A stretch of 39,804 nt of DNA, from positions 1-39,804 of the forward strand of contig CAJTMJ010000032.1 in NCBI GenBank assembly GCA_910577335.1, written 5' to 3'. A program made the translations under genes and the position numbers. The DNA is from an uncultured Duncaniella sp. (GTDB lineage Bacteria > Bacteroidota > Bacteroidia > Bacteroidales > Muribaculaceae). The notes beneath the pieces are model-generated. The model did not search any database. It saw only the letters and a program-made list of their open reading frames with translations, and was not told the DNA's origin. Below are positions 27,280-34,766 of this stretch, in pieces. Each line of letters starts with the position of its first letter. Position 1 is the stretch's first letter.

Positions 27280-29901
27280 ATGAAAACAAAGATATTTTTA
27301 TCAATGGCGGTGTTCATGGGGCTTTCGTTTGTCTCATGTAACGATGACGATGATTACACTATCGTCACCGACCCTATACTTACAGAGGATTCTGTGGTTA
27401 CCGGTTCGGCTGATGTTACCGCAACCACTGCCGTGCTCCACGGCACTGTCGCTGGACTTCAGAATTCAGCCTCTACTTCCTATACAGTAGGTTTCAAGTA
27501 TGGCTACTCTGAAAACGCTCTTAAGGAGTCTGTCACCGGTACTTTTGAGGATGAGGTAGTTACTGCCGAACTCACAGGCCTTACCGAAAACACTGTGATA
27601 TATTATCAGGCTTTTGCCACACTTCAGGGTAAGGTGACTTTCCTTGGCGATGTTAAGAGCCTTGTCACCACCAATACTCAGCTCACCACTAAGTCAGCCC
27701 AGAATGTGGACTATGCGTTCGCTTCTCTTGGCGGTAGTGCTACCGGTGCTCCTGCCGATGCTAAGTTTGGTGTCGTTATTGCTGCAAATCCCGAAGAGGA
27801 AGCTGTTCGCGCAGGTCTTATTCTTCCCGCTGCTGAAGCTTCATCTGACTTCACTGTGGAATATGCAGGTCTTGCACCTAACACTACCTACTACTATGCT
27901 TCCTACGCCGATCTCGGCTCAGGTGTGGTTTATGGTGATGTTCAGAGCTTCAAAACCTCAGATTTCAAATTTGACATTGACAATGACCTCGTTGATCTCG
28001 GTCTTTCTGTAAAATGGGCTAAGTTCAACCTTGGCGCACGTACTGAAACTGAACTTGGCGGTCGCTTCGGCTATGGAGAACTTACAGGTGTAAGCAACTC
28101 TATCGATATGTCTGCTTACGGTTCAGGCGACATCTACAAGACTGACAAGGACGTTGCCAACAAGGCATGGAGCGGTAGTGTGACTCTTCCGACCGCTGCC
28201 GATTTCGAGGAACTTTTCAATAGCTGTACTAAGGAATGGACTGTAGTTGACGGCGTGAACGGTTATAAACTCACCGGTCCTAACGGAAACTCTATCTTCC
28301 TCCCTGCTGCCGGTTCTCGTACCATCAACACCGTGAATGGTGAAGGCACTAACGGTATGTATGCCACCGGTTCTATCAACCCCGGTAGCGAGCAGTTTGC
28401 AGTAGCATTCGGATTCAGCGCTTCTAACTCAAACCGTACTTCCACTCCTCTTTACGAGGCTCTCTCAGTACGTCCGGTTTCTACCGCTCGCAACGTAGTA
28501 TTCGACAAGTCTCTTCTTTACAAGACTTGGGAAATCGACTACAATGATGGTAAGAGCTTAAAGTTCAACGGTCCGGTATGGTTCTATGGTACTGCTGATT
28601 CATGGCGTACAGTTTCCAACAATGAGCCTATCGTTGGCGATAGCTGGCGTTGGGATGCCGACGCTTCCAACACTTGGGCATTCGGTGACTGTACCGGTTA
28701 TATGACCATTAACGAAGATGGTACTATCATCGTCAAGAACCAGAATGGTGAAGAGCAGAAGGGTACCTATACCATTAATGAAGCTGACAAGACTATCACA
28801 GCTACTATTGACCTACTCGTTCCGAGTGTGTTCCCCGGTCAGTGTGCTAATCTCAAGAAAGAGATTAAGATACTCTCTCTTACTTCTGATGCTGCGCAAT
28901 TCGGTTACTTCCGTGATGGAGAACCCGCTACACTTTCAGTGAATATGATTCCCCAGCTTGAAAAGTATGGCTACACTGCCAAACTTTCCTGCTACGGAGG
29001 TTGGGATGACGCTACATGGAATGATGCTGGTGTAATTACAATCCCTGGTGGTGAACAAGCTCTAGGTAAGCACACTGTCAAACTTACAACTGATGTGCCC
29101 CGTGCTTTCGGTCAGGTATATGTGCTTGACATTGAAGGTTTTGCAAAGGCTTATCCCAACTCGTTCGTGCGTATTGACGAAATCAAGGCTGACGGTAAGA
29201 ATGTGCTTTTCGATGCTTCTCGCTTCTTCTATGGCGATATTGAAGGCAAGGGTACTTATCGTGTTGAAATGGCTAACATTTGGGGCTGCGGTCACAATGA
29301 GGCTTGGAACGGTCTTGGGAATTCTCCCTTCCGTCCTGAAGGCGGTGAAGTTACAGAGGAAACCAATCTTGCGTTCGATAAGACATTTGAAGTTACATTC
29401 ACTATTGTTTCCCTTGATTCTAACGGCGCAGGTATGTATACCCCGAAGTTAGCTACTGTGGCAGCCGGATGGAATGCTCAGGTTTGGGATGCTAACAATG
29501 GTGATACATTTGAAGTTAAGTATGAAAACTTCCAGTACAAACTTGGTGAAAAGACTACTTGCAACATCAAGTATGAAGCTGAAGGTTACGGTGCCGGTGT
29601 GATAATGAATTTCGTCCAGGCTGACAATTTATATAAATTCTTCCCCGGTACTAAGGCAGTCCTTGACAAGGTTGTCGTTGACGGTAAGGGACTCACTGGT
29701 TGGGATGCATCTAAGGTTCTCAACTCTCAAGAGGATGGAAATCACCGCATTGAGCTTTGGAACTGCTGGGGTTCTACAAAGGATAATTGCGCATTCGGTA
29801 CACCTACCGGTGATGGCAAGGATGTGATCACTGCACTCGGTTTCAATTCTTCGATTGAGGAAACTTTCACTTACAAGACTCTTTATACTTCCCCTTGGTG
29901 A
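27280..29901 (+). CDS. Large multidomain surface lipoprotein, probable glycan-binding protein
   Basis: 873-aa lipoprotein with lipobox SFVSC then NDDDDY, a strong surface-export signal. Parts seen: two FnIII-like domains (about 40-130 and 130-232, each ending in a TxTxYYY(Q/A)xxA pattern), a FISUMP/DUF1566-like domain (about 237-395: VDLGLSVKWAKFNLG to YEALSVRPVS), a lipocalin-like domain (about 405-560), and two tandem copies of a ~150-residue module (about 563-715 and 720-870). The copies share KL...GW(D/N)A..W, (A/T)x(V/L)D(E/K)(I/V)xxDGK, DAS(R/K), and (Y/H)R(V/I)E(M/L)xNxWG. No catalytic motif was recognised. Position after SusD and before GH5 fits a surface glycan-binding protein. Confidence 0.78.
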   Translation: MKTKIFLSMAVFMGLSFVSCNDDDDYTIVTDPILTEDSVVTGSADVTATTAVLHGTVAGLQNSASTSYTVGFKYGYSENALKESVTGTFEDEVVTAELTGLTENTVIYYQAFATLQGKVTFLGDVKSLVTTNTQLTTKSAQNVDYAFASLGGSATGAPADAKFGVVIAANPEEEAVRAGLILPAAEASSDFTVEYAGLAPNTTYYYASYADLGSGVVYGDVQSFKTSDFKFDIDNDLVDLGLSVKWAKFNLGARTETELGGRFGYGELTGVSNSIDMSAYGSGDIYKTDKDVANKAWSGSVTLPTAADFEELFNSCTKEWTVVDGVNGYKLTGPNGNSIFLPAAGSRTINTVNGEGTNGMYATGSINPGSEQFAVAFGFSASNSNRTSTPLYEALSVRPVSTARNVVFDKSLLYKTWEIDYNDGKSLKFNGPVWFYGTADSWRTVSNNEPIVGDSWRWDADASNTWAFGDCTGYMTINEDGTIIVKNQNGEEQKGTYTINEADKTITATIDLLVPSVFPGQCANLKKEIKILSLTSDAAQFGYFRDGEPATLSVNMIPQLEKYGYTAKLSCYGGWDDATWNDAGVITIPGGEQALGKHTVKLTTDVPRAFGQVYVLDIEGFAKAYPNSFVRIDEIKADGKNVLFDASRFFYGDIEGKGTYRVEMANIWGCGHNEAWNGLGNSPFRPEGGEVTEETNLAFDKTFEVTFTIVSLDSNGAGMYTPKLATVAAGWNAQVWDANNGDTFEVKYENFQYKLGEKTTCNIKYEAEGYGAGVIMNFVQADNLYKFFPGTKAVLDKVVVDGKGLTGWDASKVLNSQEDGNHRIELWNCWGSTKDNCAFGTPTGDGKDVITALGFNSSIEETFTYKTLYTSPW

Positions 29902-29924
29902 AGTAATGACTGATTAATTTTTCG

Positions 29925-30020
29925 AAGGGTTGCAGAACTTCATTTAGTCTTATAATCAACTGCTCATTTGAAATGGATATTTGATTACAGGACATGAAAG
30001 CAGTAAGTTCTGCAACCTTT
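29925..30020 (+). other. Long-range hairpin between the lipoprotein gene and GH5
   Basis: AAGGGTTGCAGAACTT (29925-29940) pairs with AAGTTCTGCAACCTTT (30005-30020): 16 pairs including one G-U. The 64-nt loop contains a second stem TAATCAA (29953-29959) with TTGATTA (29981-29987) and a short CATTT/AAATG hairpin; CTGCT (29960-29964) can also pair with AGCAG (29999-30003). It could be an mRNA-processing or partial terminator structure, or the remnant of a small inverted-repeat element. Confidence 0.6.
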
Positions 30021-30040
30021 TCCCAATTTTCTAACTTAAT

Positions 30041-31774
30041 ATGAAAAAAATAGGTACATTATTCACATCACTTGTATTCTTCCTGATGGGAAGTGCATTC
30101 ATTGCGTGTAGCGATGATGACAATTCCGGCAAGATTGAATTTGATTCCGATGAGTTTGTGGTAAACAAGACTGAAATTGCAATTGCAGGGACCAAGGAAC
30201 AAACCATCACCGTGAAATCCCCCGTCAAACCCTCCGCAAGCTCCGATGCTTCCTGGCTTCATGTCGGACCGGTTGGATCGTCTAATTCATCGTCGATTTA
30301 TACTATTCCACTTTGGTGTGATGAAAATACTGCCTTTGATGTCCGCACAGGTAACCTGACTGTTACTGCCGGTTCTATTTCAAAGACCGTTAAGGTGACA
30401 CAATATGGCGCTGAGACTGTTGAAATCAAGTCTGTGTCCCCGGCAGCCCTTTCAGCCACAGGCGGTTCTCTGACTGTTACTTTTGCATCCACCGGTGATG
30501 TTCAGGTTAAAGCCGCTGACTGGCTTAAGGAGGTTAAGAGCAAGGCTTTGGTTGAAAATACTGTTAGTTTCACATACTCGGTAAACTATGGTGATGCTGA
30601 ACGCTCAGGCGACATTGTAATCTCCCTTGTGAGCGATCCTTCCATATCAAAAACTGTGACTGTGAAGCAGCCTAAGATGGAGCCGACCACTGATATGAGC
30701 GATGACGCAAAGACCATTGCGAAAAAGATGTTTGCCGGTATTAACATAGGTAATACTATGGAATGTCCCGGTGAAGAAGGCGCTTGGAGTGGTGCTAAGG
30801 TAAATGAAGAGTATATCAAAGGTCTGAAAACTCTTGGTTTCAACGCTGTTCGTGTTCCCTGCGCATGGGATAGCCATATCAGTGATGCCTCTACCAACAC
30901 TATTGATCCTGCATGGCTTAACCGTGTGGACGAAGTGATAGGCTGGATTGTTGCCAACGATATGTATGCAGTCCTTAACATTCACTGGGACGGTGGTTGG
31001 CTTGAAAATACCTGTAAGACAGGGTATGATGAGACTGTCAATAAAAAGCAACATGATTACTGGACCCAGATTGCCAATAAGCTCAACCATTATGACCAGC
31101 ATCTTCTCTTTGCCGGAATGAATGAGCCGAACTATGAAAATAATAAGTCTTTGGAAGCGATTATGGCATATCAACAGACGTTTGTCGATGCAGTTCGTGC
31201 CACCGGAGGTAATAATGCTATGCGTGTGTTAGTTCATCAGGGACCTTCCACCGATATTAATAATACCATTAGCAGTGGTTACCATCTTCCCAAAGATGTG
31301 GTTGATGGACGTGCTATGTTGGAAATCCATTTCTATGATCCTACCGATTATACTATAATGGGCAAGGATGGAGAATGGGGAGCCGCTTCATTGGTTAAGC
31401 TTTATTGGGGCAAAAAATACCATGTTGAAGGTTCTAACCGCAACTGTAATGACGGTAATGAAGAGGCGCACGTGGATGGTCAGTTCAAAAAGATGTATAC
31501 CAAGTATGTTTCAGCCGGTGTGCCCGTGATTGTGGGCGAGTATTCATCATCAGTTCGCAATGCTGCTGATTTCCCGGATTTCAACAAGGCTAACTTTGAG
31601 GGTAGCCGTGCGTATTGGACTGAATATGTAACCATGTCTGCCAAAAACAATGGCTGTGTGCCTTTCTTCTGGGAGGTAAACACAGATATAAACCGCTCGA
31701 ACGGCACAGCCCGCAATCAGTATGCCATTGATGGCATCATGCGTGGCGCTAAGGCTGCCAACTATCCTTTCTGA
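30041..31774 (+). CDS. GH5 (subfamily 4-like) endo-glucanase/xyloglucanase lipoprotein with two BACON domains
   Basis: 577-aa surface endo-enzyme. The signal peptide has lipobox AFIAC followed by SDDDN, a surface-export signal. Two BACON-like domains follow (about 38-125 and 128-210; both end in a VKVTQ / VTVKQ strand). The GH5 barrel (about 220-577) starts with FAGINIGNTMECPGEEGAWS and includes VRVPCAWDSH, AVLNIHWDGGW, FAGMNEPNYE (acid/base Glu362), EIHFYDP and VIVGEYSSS (nucleophile Glu500). This set resembles GH5_4, the subfamily of BoGH5A, the xyloglucan endo-enzyme of B. ovatus, which has one BACON domain. It would cut the glucan backbone at the cell surface. No separate promoter was found; a hairpin lies just upstream. 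Confidence 0.92.
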   Translation: MKKIGTLFTSLVFFLMGSAFIACSDDDNSGKIEFDSDEFVVNKTEIAIAGTKEQTITVKSPVKPSASSDASWLHVGPVGSSNSSSIYTIPLWCDENTAFDVRTGNLTVTAGSISKTVKVTQYGAETVEIKSVSPAALSATGGSLTVTFASTGDVQVKAADWLKEVKSKALVENTVSFTYSVNYGDAERSGDIVISLVSDPSISKTVTVKQPKMEPTTDMSDDAKTIAKKMFAGINIGNTMECPGEEGAWSGAKVNEEYIKGLKTLGFNAVRVPCAWDSHISDASTNTIDPAWLNRVDEVIGWIVANDMYAVLNIHWDGGWLENTCKTGYDETVNKKQHDYWTQIANKLNHYDQHLLFAGMNEPNYENNKSLEAIMAYQQTFVDAVRATGGNNAMRVLVHQGPSTDINNTISSGYHLPKDVVDGRAMLEIHFYDPTDYTIMGKDGEWGAASLVKLYWGKKYHVEGSNRNCNDGNEEAHVDGQFKKMYTKYVSAGVPVIVGEYSSSVRNAADFPDFNKANFEGSRAYWTEYVTMSAKNNGCVPFFWEVNTDINRSNGTARNQYAIDGIMRGAKAANYPF

Positions 31775-31837
31775 TAGCTATGAATGTTATATGATAGGCT
31801 GAATTAAGGGCTTATCAGTGATTTACCATAATGAAGG

Positions 31838-31870
31838 CGCCGGATGTGAAAACCATCCGGCGGCTTTTAT
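31838..31870 (+). terminator. Terminator at the end of the PUL
   Basis: A 9-bp stem CGCCGGATG (31838-31846) with CATCCGGCG (31854-31862), 7-nt loop, followed by GCTTTTAT. The U run is short. Confidence 0.7.
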
Positions 31871-31882
31871 CGTTTTAAAAGC

Positions 31883-32800
31883 ATGAAACGTTTCTCAATT
31901 ATACTCACGTTATTTATGGCTGTGGCATGTGGGAATCCTGCCGACAAAGCCTCAAAAGCTGACGCTGATTCATCGGGAAATTCAGCTGTGCTGTTGCTTG
32001 AACTGCCAACTATTCCGGAAACAATATCTGCCACGGAAGACCGGGCAGGTTATCTGGCAGGTCATTTTTGGGATAATCTGAATTTTGCCGACACCACTCG
32101 TTCTCTGAATATGGATTTCATGGAACAGAATTTCGTGAATTTCCTGTCGGTGCTTCCGGCAGTTATGAGTTCCGATCGTGCTATTGCGTTCGATAATCTT
32201 ATGCATAATGCATCGGCTCACAACGATGCCTATTGGCTCATAGTGGATATGTGCGATAAGTATCTGATGGATCCAAATTCACCGATGCGTAATGAAGATT
32301 ACTATATCGACTTCCTGAAAAGCGTATTAAAAGATTCTGTTCTTACTCCGGATGAACGGTTGCGTTATGAACATTACTTTGGTGAGGCTATGAAAGTTCG
32401 TCCCGGAACTGTGGCTCCTGATTTTAAGTATGTGACACGTTCGGGTGGCAAATCCTCGCTGCACAAGGCTTTCGGTAAGCCATTGGTTCTCATGTTTACC
32501 GATCCGCAATGTGATAATTGCAAGAGTATAATTGAATTTATGAGCGCACATCCATCGGTAGTCGGTCCGCTCAAATCGGGAAAGCTGTGCATACTTGCCA
32601 TTTATCCCGAACCCGACCGGAAAGTTTGGGACAACCCCACGCATGAAATCCCTGTAGGTTGGATTGACGGTATGGCTGTTGAGGAGGGTGTTGATTCCCT
32701 ATATCCGATACCGGCGTTTCCCTCAATCTATCTTATAAATCCGAACGGAACAGTGCGGTTGAAAGATACGAGCGCAGAGACTTTGGTCGAGGCGTTATAA
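31883..32800 (+). CDS. Thioredoxin-like lipoprotein with DUF5106-like N-terminal half
   Basis: 305-aa protein with a lipoprotein signal (AVACGNPADK); no acidic cluster follows the Cys, so it probably stays in the periplasm. The first ~165 residues are helical and resemble the DUF5106 region common in Bacteroidales; the rest is a TlpA/AhpC-type thioredoxin fold with GTVAPDFKYV, the active-site pair Cys210-x-x-Cys213 (DPQCDNC), and a cis-Pro segment PAFPSIYLIN. The likely role is thiol-disulfide exchange or protection; the exact partner is unknown. It follows the PUL terminator, so it is probably not part of the PUL. A 17-bp tandem duplication covers its stop codon. Confidence 0.82.
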   Translation: MKRFSIILTLFMAVACGNPADKASKADADSSGNSAVLLLELPTIPETISATEDRAGYLAGHFWDNLNFADTTRSLNMDFMEQNFVNFLSVLPAVMSSDRAIAFDNLMHNASAHNDAYWLIVDMCDKYLMDPNSPMRNEDYYIDFLKSVLKDSVLTPDERLRYEHYFGEAMKVRPGTVAPDFKYVTRSGGKSSLHKAFGKPLVLMFTDPQCDNCKSIIEFMSAHPSVVGPLKSGKLCILAIYPEPDRKVWDNPTHEIPVGWIDGMAVEEGVDSLYPIPAFPSIYLINPNGTVRLKDTSAETLVEAL

Positions 32801-32819
32801 TAGTCGAGGCGTTATAATA
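32786..32819. repeat. 17-bp exact tandem duplication across a stop codon
   Basis: GTCGAGGCGTTATAATA occurs twice in a row (32786-32802 and 32803-32819). The first copy contains the TAA stop of the thioredoxin-like gene (32798-32800), so the coding frame is unaffected. Confidence 0.95.
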
Positions 32820-32858
32820 TAGGTGTTATATAAAGGTTTTAGCCGTGTTTCAGGCGTT

Positions 32859-33410
32859 CTAATGGTTGTCTCCTTCGCCAAATTCCTCGTGTAACTTCAT
32901 GAAACGGTCAAATGAGCCGGAGCCGAGGCGAGCCATGGATGCTTTAACTTTTTCGAACGGTTTACGTTTCATCTCTCCGCTTTTAGAATAGAATTTATCG
33001 GCATAGCATACCAGTCGTTCCAACAAAGTCTCCGGCATATAGTTACCGGGAGGGAGTGGGAGCGACTGTTTGTCTATATCTTCCTGTGTGATTCCGGCGC
33101 CGGTATGTCGTTCGGCGACTCTTGCGGTCTCTTCGCTGAAACCTTCTTCACGGAGGAGTTTCCCGCCTAACACACCATGCATTATGTATGGCTCCTTGCC
33201 ATTGCAGCCGATGTCAGGAGCATCGGTGAGAAAAATACCTATGTCATGTAGCATTGCTGCTTCCTCGATCTTTTCATCGGTAAGTGGCAGATGCTTGCGA
33301 TGGGCTATCTCAATCGCTAAGTCGGTTACCTGACGGCAATGCTTAATATAGATTACCCTGCGGGTGCATCCCGCAGGGTAATACTTATCGATAATATTCG
33401 TTATAGTCAC
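32859..33410 (-). CDS. HD-domain phosphohydrolase (183 aa)
   Basis: Metal-dependent phosphohydrolase of the HD superfamily, cytoplasmic. Metal ligands are visible as HCRQVTDLAIEIA, MLHDIGIF (HD pair with an HDIG form), HGVLGGKLL, ERHTGAG and CYADKFYS. The open frame can start at ATG 33452, overlapping ilvE by 26 nt; GTG 33410 (MTITNIIDKYYP) is preferred because from memory homologues begin close to the IIDKYYP stretch, and it leaves 16 nt after the ilvE stop. A perfect 13-bp palindrome lies in the first codons. Substrate unknown. It follows ilvE on the same strand and is probably cotranscribed. Confidence 0.8.
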   Translation of the reverse strand: MTITNIIDKYYPAGCTRRVIYIKHCRQVTDLAIEIAHRKHLPLTDEKIEEAAMLHDIGIFLTDAPDIGCNGKEPYIMHGVLGGKLLREEGFSEETARVAERHTGAGITQEDIDKQSLPLPPGNYMPETLLERLVCYADKFYSKSGEMKRKPFEKVKASMARLGSGSFDRFMKLHEEFGEGDNH

Positions 33411-33426
33411 CTTGAAGTGTTGTCGC

Positions 33427-34449
33427 TTATTCAACAATTGTACACCAACCATGGGTATCTTCTACCTCGCCAAGCTGGATGCCACGAAGTGTGTTGTATA
33501 ATTTAGTGGTGATAGGTCCGGGTTCTCCGTCCTTTGACACGATATATTTCTTACCGGTGTCAAGGTCGTCGATTTCACCCACAGGTGATGCGACTGCTGC
33601 TGTTCCTACTGCTGCTGCCTCGTCGATATCTTCAAGCTCGTCCACAGTAATGTGGCGGCGTTCCACTTTCACGCCCATATCTTCTGCAAGCTGCATAAGG
33701 CTCTTGTTGGTGATTGACGGAAGGATGGAATTGGAGGCGGGAGTGATATACACGCCATCCTTTATTGCCATGAAGTTGGCAGGACCACATTCGTCAAGAT
33801 ATTTTTTCTCTTTAGGATCGAGATATAGCACTGCCGAGTAACCAAGCTCATGTGCGTGTTCGCCGGCGGTAAGAGATGCGGCGTAGTTGCCACCAACTTT
33901 CCAGAGACCTGTACCGTTAGGTGCCACACGGTCATACTGACGCATTATGCATATATTGGTTGGCTTGAATCCGGTCTTGAAGTACGGACCTACGGGAGAA
34001 ACGAGTATCATGAACAGATATTCCGATGCTGGTTTCACTCCTATCTGAGCGGATGTGCCAAGTTCGATGGGGCGGATGTATAGTGATGCTCCTGAACCGT
34101 AAGGAGGTACGAAACGTTCGTTGAGTTTCACCACTTTGATTACCATCTCTTTGAATTTCTCAATAGGCAGGGGCTGCATGAGAATACCTTTGGCAGATTC
34201 CTGAATGCGTTTAGCGTTTTCGTCCAGACGGAATATGCGGATTTTTCCATCCTTTCCCCGGAAAGCTTTTAGACCTTCAAATATTTCTTGTCCGTAATGG
34301 AGACAGGTGGCTGCGATATGGAGATTCACCTCTTCGCTCTGCGACACCTCGATGTCACCCCATTTACCATCGCGATAATAGCATCGCACATTGTAATCCG
34401 TTGGAATGTAACCGAATGACAGGTTCTTCCAGTCTAACTCGTTATTCAT
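33427..34449 (-). CDS. ilvE: Branched-chain amino acid aminotransferase
   Basis: PLP enzyme (fold type IV) of 340 aa that exchanges the amino group between glutamate and the keto acids of leucine, isoleucine and valine; cytoplasmic. Family marks: LHYGQEIFEGLKAFRG, YIRPIELG, the PLP lysine Lys184 in GLWKVGGNYAAS, LDECGPANFMAI, and ITPASNSILPSITNKSL. Length fits the IlvE/BCAT-II class. ATG 34449 is supported by a -7 box at 34521-34528. A 10-bp perfect hairpin stands in the leader. The HD gene follows closely downstream. Confidence 0.95.
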   Translation of the reverse strand: MNNELDWKNLSFGYIPTDYNVRCYYRDGKWGDIEVSQSEEVNLHIAATCLHYGQEIFEGLKAFRGKDGKIRIFRLDENAKRIQESAKGILMQPLPIEKFKEMVIKVVKLNERFVPPYGSGASLYIRPIELGTSAQIGVKPASEYLFMILVSPVGPYFKTGFKPTNICIMRQYDRVAPNGTGLWKVGGNYAASLTAGEHAHELGYSAVLYLDPKEKKYLDECGPANFMAIKDGVYITPASNSILPSITNKSLMQLAEDMGVKVERRHITVDELEDIDEAAAVGTAAVASPVGEIDDLDTGKKYIVSKDGEPGPITTKLYNTLRGIQLGEVEDTHGWCTIVE

Positions 34450-34485
34450 TTATATGAGATTAATGATGTTACAACTGATAACTTA

Positions 34486-34509
34486 TCAGAAAACATGGCT
34501 GTTTTCTGA
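34486..34509 (-). promoter_or_regulatory. Leader hairpin of ilvE
   Basis: TCAGAAAACA (34486-34495) and TGTTTTCTGA (34500-34509) form a perfect 10-bp stem with a 4-nt loop. It lies between the predicted transcript start (about 34515) and the ATG, i.e. at the very 5' end of the mRNA. Confidence 0.65.
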
Positions 34510-34520
34510 CATATCGTCTG

Positions 34521-34528
34521 CAAAATTA
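34521..34528 (-). promoter_or_regulatory. -7 element of the ilvE promoter
   Basis: TAATTTTG on the minus strand, about 70 nt before the ilvE start. No convincing -33 TTTG at 19-21 nt. Confidence 0.55.
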
Positions 34529-34703
34529 CTAAATTTTTGACAATTATACTTCTCAGTCAAATAAAAAAGATGCTTGCGTGCCATATAATCACCTAAAATC
34601 ATTCAGACATCCAGCTCTGGGTTCAATAACAGGGTAGTAGATATGTAAAAAAGATTATAGAAAAAATTCTGTATACGATTGTTAAAAATCGGGAAATAAG
34701 TAG
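34529..34703. other. Divergent intergenic region ilvE / transporter
   Basis: AT-rich spacer between divergent genes. Apart from the ilvE -7 box on one side and the transporter -7 box on the other, I see no gene, RNA or repeat. Confidence 0.5.
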
Positions 34704-34711
34704 TAACTTTG
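34704..34711 (+). promoter_or_regulatory. -7 element of the transporter promoter
   Basis: TAACTTTG fits TAnnTTTG; only a weak TTG-like -33 is present. The leader to ATG 34767 would be about 50 nt. Confidence 0.55.
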
Positions 34712-34766
34712 CAGCTTCAAAATCAGACCTCCCTTCAGTACGGTAAAAAGATTGTAAATTTAATAT

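Noticed and set aside
30647..31174. 175-aa open frame antisense to GH5
   Set aside because: Shadow frame of the GH5 catalytic domain.
34611..34640. GGGTTCAATAAC stretch resembling a tRNA T-arm fragment (possible attachment site)
   Set aside because: No acceptor or anticodon arms, no integrase nearby, no repeated copy in the window.
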